DNA of 33,312 bases from positions 1-33,312 of the forward strand of contig NZ_JANJTL010000092.1 in the NCBI RefSeq assembly GCF_024711105.1, read 5' to 3'. The stretch comes from Brevundimonas sp. (GTDB lineage: Bacteria > Pseudomonadota > Alphaproteobacteria > Caulobacterales > Caulobacteraceae). Below the pieces are notes generated by a model that was not told the DNA's origin, made no database searches, and was given only the letters and a program-made list of their open reading frames with translations. Below are positions 28,623 through 33,312 of this stretch, piece by piece. The translations under genes and the position numbers were made by a program. Numbering within the stretch: position 1 is the first letter of the stretch; each line of letters opens with the position of its first letter.

Positions 28623-29479
28623 TCCGCGACGGGCGGACGGCTCCGCGCCCGCCAGATCAGCCAGGCGCCGATCAGGATCATCGGGATCGACAGCAACATG
28701 CCCATGGTGACGTAGCCGCTGAGCGCCTCGGGCATGAAGGAATCCGGCTCGCGCACGGTTTCCAGCAGCGCCCTGATGAGGCCGTAGCCGAGCAGGAACA
28801 GGCCGGTGACATAGCCTGGCTTCGCCAGCAGCTTCAGCTTCCAGACCGCCAGCCACAGGAGCAGGAACAGGCCGACGCCCTCCAGGCCCGCCTCATAAAG
28901 CTGGCTGGGATGGCGCGGCATCTCGCCGGCCGGGCAGACGCCGGAATAGAGGGCGCGGATTCGGTCGTTGCAGAAGATGACGCCGAGCGGTCCGTCGGTC
29001 GGCCGACCCCACAGTTCGCCGTTGATGAAGTTGGCGACGCGTCCGAAGAACAGACCGATCGGCACCACCGGCGCGACGAGGTCGCCCAGCTTGAGCATGC
29101 TCATCTTCTGGGCGCGGGCGAACAGGACGATGGCGATCGCCACGCCGAGCGCCCCGCCGTGGAAAGCCATGCCCCCTTCCCAGATCTTGAAGATGTCGAG
29201 CGGATTGGACCAGATCGGTGGGTCCATCAGCGCGCCGTAAAACAGCACGTAGCCGAGGCGTCCGCCGAGGATGACGCCGAGCGTCACCCACAGCACCAGA
29301 TCGTCGATCTGGGCCGGGGTGGCCGGGGACCGGCCGGGCGACCACAGCGCCTCGCGCCGGGCCAGCATGGCCGCGTAGCGCCAGCCCAGCAGGATGCCCG
29401 CGACATAGGCCAAGGCGTACCAGCGGATGGCGACAGGCCCGATCTGGAACAGGATCGGATCGAACTCAGGAAAGACCAC
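28619..29479 (-). CDS. lgt: Prolipoprotein diacylglyceryl transferase Lgt
   Basis: Inner-membrane enzyme that attaches diacylglycerol from phosphatidylglycerol to the lipobox cysteine of prelipoproteins. It has 286 residues from the GTG at 29479 (VVFPEFDPILFQIGP), which has GGGGGA about 6 nt upstream. The track's TTG at 29518 has no such site. About seven membrane segments are present. Lgt motifs include IRWYALAYVAGILLGW, WEGGMAFHGGALG with the essential His, and the signature GRVANFINGELWGRPT. It is first in the lgt-MidA-pgeF operon. Confidence 0.96.
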   Translation of the reverse strand: MVFPEFDPILFQIGPVAIRWYALAYVAGILLGWRYAAMLARREALWSPGRSPATPAQIDDLVLWVTLGVILGGRLGYVLFYGALMDPPIWSNPLDIFKIWEGGMAFHGGALGVAIAIVLFARAQKMSMLKLGDLVAPVVPIGLFFGRVANFINGELWGRPTDGPLGVIFCNDRIRALYSGVCPAGEMPRHPSQLYEAGLEGVGLFLLLWLAVWKLKLLAKPGYVTGLFLLGYGLIRALLETVREPDSFMPEALSGYVTMGMLLSIPMILIGAWLIWRARSRPPVAE

Positions 29480-29548
29480 GGCGATTCCCCCGGCGGCGTC
29501 AGACGCCTCGTTTAGCAAGCGGCTGGCGGGCTGTCGCGCACCGTAGCG

Positions 29549-30019
29549 TCACCATTCCGGCGAGATTTCGGCGCGGCCGAAGACTTCGTCCAGGCGCGCG
29601 CGGGAACCCCGGTTCAGGTCGGCGGGCAGGGCGTCGAGCGGGAAGAAGGCCACCTCCGCGATCTCCTGGCTCGACTTCCGATCGCCCGTCTCCCAGGCGT
29701 CGACGCGGTAAAGGAAGACGTGGTCGCCGGGAAAGAACCGCTCGTTGGAGTGGGCGGAGAGCAGGGTGGGGCGGCCCTTGGCGATCAGACCCGCTTCCTC
29801 GCGCAGCTCGCGGACGGCGGCGGCCTCCAGCGTCTCGCCGCGGTCCACGCCCCCGCCGGGAAGCCACCAGCCGGGCAGGTAGGTGTGGCGCACCAGCAGC
29901 ACGCGGCCCTCGCCGTCCACGGCCAGGATGCGCACGCCCAGCGTCTTGCCGCGGCTGATCCGGGACCAGGCGAAGAAGAACGGACGGGTAAAGGGCTCGA
30001 TGGCCTCGCGCCAGCGCAT
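29549..30019 (-). CDS. Nudix family hydrolase
   Basis: Predicted pyrophosphohydrolase acting on a nucleoside diphosphate linked to another group; the substrate cannot be told. It has 156 residues. The Nudix box is perfect at residues 56-78: G-x5-E62-x7-R70-E-L-R-E-E-A-G-L. The [15 protein letters not shown] stretch is common in small phosphatase-type Nudix enzymes. The end has no membrane or signal segment. It lies 69 nt upstream of the lgt start on the same strand, so it could share its transcript, and it is divergent from the 26-codon ORF. Confidence 0.93.
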   Translation of the reverse strand: MRWREAIEPFTRPFFFAWSRISRGKTLGVRILAVDGEGRVLLVRHTYLPGWWLPGGGVDRGETLEAAAVRELREEAGLIAKGRPTLLSAHSNERFFPGDHVFLYRVDAWETGDRKSSQEIAEVAFFPLDALPADLNRGSRARLDEVFGRAEISPEW

Positions 30020-30087
30020 GAGGTCTCCATACTTGATCCGGAAGCGAGAGGGACCTAATCCCGGCGCAAATCGTTTCGGAGCCGACC

Positions 30088-30168
30088 ATGCTCGCCATCG
30101 CCATCATCTTCGGCTTCGTCGCCGTCCTGGCCGGATTCAACTTCGTCGAGTTCGGCCGGCTCGACTGA
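30088..30168 (+). CDS. 26-residue single-helix membrane microprotein
   Basis: ORF too short for the track: [16 protein letters not shown] followed by [10 protein letters not shown]. Residues 2-19 form one hydrophobic helix, and the end is a short polar tail, so a membrane microprotein is predicted. CGGAG lies about 8 nt before the ATG as a ribosome-binding site. The stop TGA overlaps the next gene's ATG by one base (TGATG), typical of real coupled genes. There are no membrane proteins nearby on this strand to name as a partner. It could instead be a leader whose translation couples to the reductase gene. The function is unknown. Confidence 0.62.
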   Translation: MLAIAIIFGFVAVLAGFNFVEFGRLD

Positions 30169-30917
30169 TGAGCGCGCGCGGCGCCGCGCTGGTCACCGGC
30201 GCGGGCCAGCGCATCGGCCGGGCCATCGCGCTCAGGCTGGCGCAGGCCGGGTTCGACGTCGCCGTCCACTATCGCAGCGATCCGGACGCGGCCGAGGCCG
30301 TCGTGGCGGAGATCGAGGCCTTGGGGCGGCGAGCCGTGGCCGTCCAGGTCGAACTGACGGACGAGGCGCGGGCGCGGGCATTGGTAGCGGAAGCCGCAGG
30401 CGCGCTAGGGCCGCTGACCGTGCTGGTCAACTCGGCCTCAACCTTCGAGGACGACCGTGCGGGTCGCCTGGGCCGCGAGACCTGGGACCGGCATTTCGAA
30501 ACCAACCTGCGCGCGCCCCTGGTGCTGGCGGAGGCCTTCGCCGAACAGGCGGGCGAGGGGGCCTGCGTGGTCAACTTGCTGGACCAGCGGGTCTGGAAGC
30601 TGACGCCGCAGTTCTTCTCCTACGCCCTGTCCAAGTCCGCCCTGTGGACCGCGACGCGGATGCTGGCCCAGGCGTGGGCGCCGCGCATCCGGGTGAACGG
30701 GGTGGGGCCGGGACCGACCCTGGCCTCGGTCCACCAGAGCGAGGCGGACTTCGAGGCGGAGGCCCGGGGCACGCTGATGGGCCGGCCGGTGGACCCCGAG
30801 GAGATCGCGGAGGCGGTCCTCTACCTCGTTGACGCCCCTTCGGTGACCGGCCAGATGATCGCGGTCGACGCGGGCCAGCATCTGGGCTGGCGCACCCCCG
30901 ACATCCAGGAGCCCTGA
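30168..30917 (+). CDS. SDR family oxidoreductase, probable pteridine reductase (FolM/PTR1-like)
   Basis: Short-chain dehydrogenase of 249 residues that probably reduces dihydropterins or dihydrofolate with NADPH. The dinucleotide loop is LVTGAGQRIGRAIALRL (9-25), and LVNSAST (86-92) replaces the usual NNAG, as is common in pteridine reductases. The catalytic set is Asp139 (NLLDQR), Tyr152 and Lys156 (YALSK). Asp in place of Ser, 13 residues before Tyr, copies the Asp-Tyr-Lys pattern of PTR1. The next gene is folB, 2 nt away, which supports a pterin substrate. The start is the ATG at 30168, not the far upstream one in the track. Confidence 0.88.
   Translation: MSARGAALVTGAGQRIGRAIALRLAQAGFDVAVHYRSDPDAAEAVVAEIEALGRRAVAVQVELTDEARARALVAEAAGALGPLTVLVNSASTFEDDRAGRLGRETWDRHFETNLRAPLVLAEAFAEQAGEGACVVNLLDQRVWKLTPQFFSYALSKSALWTATRMLAQAWAPRIRVNGVGPGPTLASVHQSEADFEAEARGTLMGRPVDPEEIAEAVLYLVDAPSVTGQMIAVDAGQHLGWRTPDIQEP
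30907..30911 (+). promoter_or_regulatory. Ribosome-binding site supporting the folB TTG start
   Basis: AGGAG lies 8 nt before TTG 30920, inside the last codons of the reductase gene. This ideal spacing favours TTG over the downstream GTG codons at 30944 and 30956. Confidence 0.6.
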
Positions 30918-30919
30918 GC

Positions 30920-31306
30920 TTGTCCCTGCCGCGTCCCACGCCTGTGTCCGAACCCGTGGCCGAGGGCCTGACCGTCTTTGTGCGGGGGCTGGAGGTCGAG
31001 GCGGCGATCGGGGTCCATGACCACGAACTGGGCCGGACCCAGCCGCTGGTCCTGGACGTCGAGCTGCAGCTGGCCCCGCGCTCGGTGCGGCGGCTGGAAG
31101 ACACCTACAACTACGAAGGCGTGGTCGAGGCGGCCCGGGCCCTGCTGGCCGAAGGGCACATCGGCCTAGTCGAGACCTTCGCCGAGCGACTGGCCGAGGC
31201 GCTGATGGCCGACCACCGGATCCGGCGCTGCCGTGTGGCGGTGGCCAAGTCGGAGGCGCTGAAGGACGCGCGCGCCGCGGGCTGCGAGGTCGTCCTGGTC
31301 CGCTAG
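30920..31306 (+). CDS. folB: Dihydroneopterin aldolase FolB
   Basis: Cleaves 7,8-dihydroneopterin to 6-hydroxymethyl-dihydropterin and glycolaldehyde in folate synthesis. It has 128 residues. VFVRGLEVEAAIGVHDHELGRTQPLVLDVEL is the standard opening, with the Glu-x-Gly-His-type first strand; NYEGVVEAARALLAEGHIGLVETFAERLAEAL and the final VAVAKSEALKDARAAGCEVVLVR complete the T-fold. The start is TTG, backed by a good ribosome-binding site. The N-terminal 16 residues are longer than in many FolB proteins, so a GTG at 30944 or 30956 remains possible. Confidence 0.93.
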   Translation: MSLPRPTPVSEPVAEGLTVFVRGLEVEAAIGVHDHELGRTQPLVLDVELQLAPRSVRRLEDTYNYEGVVEAARALLAEGHIGLVETFAERLAEALMADHRIRRCRVAVAKSEALKDARAAGCEVVLVR

Positions 31307-31349
31307 GCCGGCGCGTTGCCGCGTGGCGCGGCGGCGGCTAGGGATAGGC

Positions 31350-32021
31350 ATGGCCGAGCCCGAGGACCCGCGCGAAGACGAACCCGACGAGGCCGTCGAG
31401 GCGGCGGCCGAGCCGACCGGGTCCCCCGTGCCCGAGCCGGAGCCCCTCCCCGAACCTGAGCCCAAACCGGAGCCGGCGGCGCCGGCCGTGGAGCTCGGGC
31501 CCGTCGACGACGACCTGATCGGCTTCTGCAATCCGCGGTCGCTGACCGGAGAGCGGCGCGCGCCCCAGCCCATGTTCGGAACGGCGTTGGCGGGCGGAGC
31601 GGCCGTGCTGGCCCCTGCCGACGACCTTCCGCGCGCCACCCGGCCCTTCGCGCGGCCCAGGCCCCGCCCCGAGGAGGGCGTCACCGCCGAGCCCGAGAGC
31701 CGGATGGCCCTGACCATCTATGGCCTGCTGGTCGGCTCGGTCCTGACGCTGGGCCTGTCGGTCCTGCCGGCGCTGTACCTGGCCTGGATCTCGCGCCTGG
31801 GCGCCGAGGGCTGGACCCGCGGGCACCTGCTCTATCAGCTGCGGACCAGCCTGGTCGGAACCGTGGCCGGGGCCGTGGGCGTTCTGGCCCTGCCGGTCGG
31901 GCTGGGCGTCTTCATCCTGACCGCGACCCTGGCCTGGGTGGTGGTCAGGGGATCGGCCGGCCTGATCCGCCTGGTGCAGCACAAGCCCATCAAGAATCCG
32001 CGAACCTGGAGCCTGCCATGA
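31350..32021 (+). CDS. Membrane protein with Pro-Glu-rich N-terminus (DUF4870-like C-terminal domain)
   Basis: A 223-residue protein of unknown function. The first 45 residues are acidic and Pro-rich, with PEPEP/EPEPKPEP repeats, and probably disordered and cytoplasmic. The C-terminal half has two or three membrane segments (about 119-142 and 163-200). The connecting part, RLGAEGWTRGHLLYQLRTSL, resembles SAQGWVRSHFDQQIRIFW of the next protein, so both appear to hold a related domain. ATG 31350 follows GGGATAGG. The stop overlaps the next start by 4 nt. The DUF4870 label is from memory of the pattern and is tentative. Confidence 0.78.
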   Translation: MAEPEDPREDEPDEAVEAAAEPTGSPVPEPEPLPEPEPKPEPAAPAVELGPVDDDLIGFCNPRSLTGERRAPQPMFGTALAGGAAVLAPADDLPRATRPFARPRPRPEEGVTAEPESRMALTIYGLLVGSVLTLGLSVLPALYLAWISRLGAEGWTRGHLLYQLRTSLVGTVAGAVGVLALPVGLGVFILTATLAWVVVRGSAGLIRLVQHKPIKNPRTWSLP

Positions 32022-32392
32022 CCGACACCCGCGACCCCGACCTGATCTCGGAAGAGGGCCGGCCGGCCGCGGCCGTGGTCTGGCTGCTCTACATCCTGTC
32101 GATCCCCAGCGCGGGCGTGCTGGCGGTGGTCGGGCTGATCGTGGCCTATGTCTCGCGCGGCTCGGCGCAAGGCTGGGTCCGCAGCCACTTCGACCAGCAG
32201 ATCCGCATCTTCTGGCAGTCCTTCTGGTGGCACGTGATCCCGTGGGTGGTGGTCGGCCTGCTGAGCCTGGTCCTGATCGGCCTGTTGCTGCTGTGGGTCC
32301 CCTTCGTGATCAGTTTCGTCCTGCTCATCTGGTTCACGGTGAAGAGCGTGCTGGGCATGGTCGACCTGCTGAACAGCCGGCCGGTGCGATAG
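32018..32392 (+). CDS. Small membrane protein, DUF4870-like
   Basis: A 124-residue inner-membrane protein of unknown function. A short polar start (MTDTRDPDLISEEGRPAA) precedes three membrane segments (about residues 18-47, 70-90 and 92-112). Between them is RGSAQGWVRSHFDQQIRIFWQSFWW, the conserved type of loop in which a WxxSHFxxQ-like pattern is seen in DUF4870-type proteins. It overlaps the upstream gene by 4 nt and shares with it this loop and an ending of the form LxxLxxxxPx. The two are probably diverged tandem paralogues acting together. Confidence 0.85.
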   Translation: MTDTRDPDLISEEGRPAAAVVWLLYILSIPSAGVLAVVGLIVAYVSRGSAQGWVRSHFDQQIRIFWQSFWWHVIPWVVVGLLSLVLIGLLLLWVPFVISFVLLIWFTVKSVLGMVDLLNSRPVR

Positions 32393-32495
32393 AACACACT
32401 CCGGCTTCGATTTTCTCGGGAAGTGTCGGCGATCAGGCATATCCCGCGCGCGAACACGGCTAGGCGGGTGTCCGTACGATACCGGGCGCTGATGG

Positions 32496-32666
32496 ATGAA
32501 GACACCGGCCGAGCTCCGCGCCGAAGCGATCAAGTGCCGCCGGCTGGCGGCTGGGATCACTGACCGCACGACCGTCGAAGCCCTGCGCGCCTGCGCCGAG
32601 GAGGCCGAGGCGCGGGCGGAGGCGATGGATCGCCAGGCCCTCCTCGAGGACCGTCCCGAAGCCTGA
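32496..32666 (+). CDS. 56-residue helical hypothetical protein
   Basis: Short ORF absent from the track. The sequence begins MKTPAELRAEAIKCRRLAAG and continues with ALRACAEEAEARAEAMDRQ, so it is likely two amphipathic helices rich in Ala, Glu and Arg. The arrangement of Cys-Arg-x-Leu-Ala followed by an Ala/Glu helix recalls small hypothetical proteins that I have seen often in alphaproteobacteria, but I know no function. The ribosome-binding site is weak. An excellent intrinsic terminator starts 9 nt after the stop, which supports an expressed gene ending here. An alternative ATG at 32492 is in another frame. Confidence 0.65.
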   Translation: MKTPAELRAEAIKCRRLAAGITDRTTVEALRACAEEAEARAEAMDRQALLEDRPEA

Positions 32667-32674
32667 GCGTAGGA

Positions 32675-32700
32675 ACTCGCCCGTGGGGCGGGTGTTTTCT
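32675..32700 (+). terminator. Intrinsic terminator after the 56-residue ORF
   Basis: ACTCGCCC-GTG-GGGCGGGT (32675-32693) forms an 8-bp stem with one G-T pair and a 3-nt loop, followed by GTTTTCT. It has both the GC-rich stem and the U-run and is the clearest protein-gene terminator in the window. Confidence 0.8.
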
Positions 32701-32703
32701 CCG

Positions 32704-32724
32704 CGCACGGCCCGGAGCCGTGCG
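32704..32724 (+). promoter_or_regulatory. Perfect hairpin in the leader of the last gene
   Basis: CGCACGGC-CCGGA-GCCGTGCG is a perfect 8-bp stem with a 5-nt loop. It ends 15 nt before the ATG at 32740, close to the ribosome-binding site (GGAG at 32729-32732). It may shape translation or mRNA stability, or be an operator. Confidence 0.45.
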
Positions 32725-32739
32725 AAGTGGAGACTGATC

Positions 32740-33312
32740 ATGCGTATTTCCGCCTTGCTTGCCGGGGCCGCGATGCTCGCCGTCGCTGTTCCGGCCTCCG
32801 CCCAAGTCGTGGGCGGCAATGTGGGGGCAGGGGTCAGGGGCAATACGGGCCTGGGCCCGACCGTCAGCGGCCTTGCGCGCGAGGGCCGCGCCATCGGCAG
32901 CGACGTCAGGGATCTGGCGCGAGACCAGGTCGAATTCGGCCGCGAGACGGCGCGCGACGCCCGTGACCGGGCCGACGCCGACGTTAGCGCCTCGGCTCGG
33001 GCGGAAGCCGGCCGGGGCAACGCCTCCTTTGGCCTGGATGTCGCGGCCGGCGCCTCGGTGCGCTCCAACGGCGGCGACACCTTGGGCCAGGTGGTCAGCA
33101 TCGAGCGCAGCGCGACCGGCCAGGCCCGGCGTGTGCTGGTGCGGGGCCGTGACGGCGTGACCCGCGCGGTCGACGCCTCGGCCCTGTCGGTGAACGGCTC
33201 GGGCGAGGTCACGGGCGACTTCACCGCCTACCAGTTCCGCCGGATGCCGGCGGACCCGTCGTACGACGACACCCGGCGTTCCCCGGAGCCGACCAATGAC
33301 GACCGCATCGAC
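32740..33312 (+). CDS. Secreted hypothetical protein (3' end outside window)
   Basis: The frame from ATG 32740 stays open to the last base of the window (191 codons), so the track missed it. A classic signal peptide (MRISALLAGAAMLAVAVPASAQ, cut after ASA) implies a periplasmic or outer-membrane location. The next part is Gly- and Asn-rich (VVGGNVGAGVRGNTG), then comes a charged helical stretch with repeated Arg-Asp/Glu (ARDQVEFGRETARDARDRADADV). A beta-rich part follows (LGQVVSIERSATGQARRVLVRGRDGVTRAVD), resembling a PRC-barrel-like strand pattern, though weakly. GGAG lies 7 nt before the start. The function is unknown. The shadow ORF 32759-33160 is not real. Confidence 0.82.
   Translation, partial: MRISALLAGAAMLAVAVPASAQVVGGNVGAGVRGNTGLGPTVSGLAREGRAIGSDVRDLARDQVEFGRETARDARDRADADVSASARAEAGRGNASFGLDVAAGASVRSNGGDTLGQVVSIERSATGQARRVLVRGRDGVTRAVDASALSVNGSGEVTGDFTAYQFRRMPADPSYDDTRRSPEPTNDDRID

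Overview
The window is GC-rich DNA from an alphaproteobacterium, most likely a member of the Caulobacteraceae (Brevundimonas-, Caulobacter- or Phenylobacterium-like). The protein styles fit this family: FtsZ has a long Pro/Gln-rich linker and ends in [11 protein letters not shown], and MurC opens with [12 protein letters not shown]. The ftsZ promoter region also carries paired GANTC sites of the type used by the CcrM/GcrA cell-cycle circuit. The genus is my inference and is not proven. Nearly all long antisense ORFs in the track are GC-driven shadows.

Left part (1-5.4 kb): the 3' nine-tenths of a B12-dependent methionine synthase gene (metH), a pair of palindromic intergenic repeats, an unknown secreted protein on the minus strand, a small two-helix membrane protein followed closely by an AmiD-like N-acetylmuramoyl-L-alanine amidase, and another unknown secreted protein on the minus strand.

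Centre (5.45-26.8 kb): rnpB (RNase P RNA) with a candidate promoter, then the full division and cell wall (dcw) cluster in the order mraZ-rsmH-ftsL-ftsI-murE-murF-mraY-murD-ftsW-murG-[mscS-like]-murC-murB-ddl-ftsQ-ftsA-ftsZ-lpxC. These genes make lipid II (murE, F, D, C, B, ddl, mraY, murG), build the septal synthase (ftsW, ftsI, ftsL, ftsQ), form the Z-ring (ftsA, ftsZ) and start lipid A synthesis (lpxC). Most neighbours from mraZ to murG overlap by 4 nt (ATGA), which implies a single translationally coupled mRNA. A clear array of MraZ boxes (CCCA every 10 bp) precedes mraZ. The MscS-family channel gene between murG and murC is the only non-dcw insertion.

Right part (26.8-33.3 kb): a minus-strand operon lgt - MidA-like methyltransferase - pgeF converges on lpxC, with overlapping stop codons. 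Upstream of it is a minus-strand Nudix hydrolase. On the plus strand follow a 26-codon membrane microprotein ORF coupled to a pteridine-reductase-like SDR and folB, then two adjacent membrane proteins with a related domain (DUF4870-like), a 56-residue helical protein with a good terminator, and a secreted protein cut by the window end.

There is no sign of a phage, transposon, CRISPR array or defence system. The most interesting signals are regulatory (MraZ boxes, GANTC pair at ftsZ, a terminator-like hairpin between ftsQ and ftsA) and small or unexpected genes (the 26-aa ORF, the MscS insertion).
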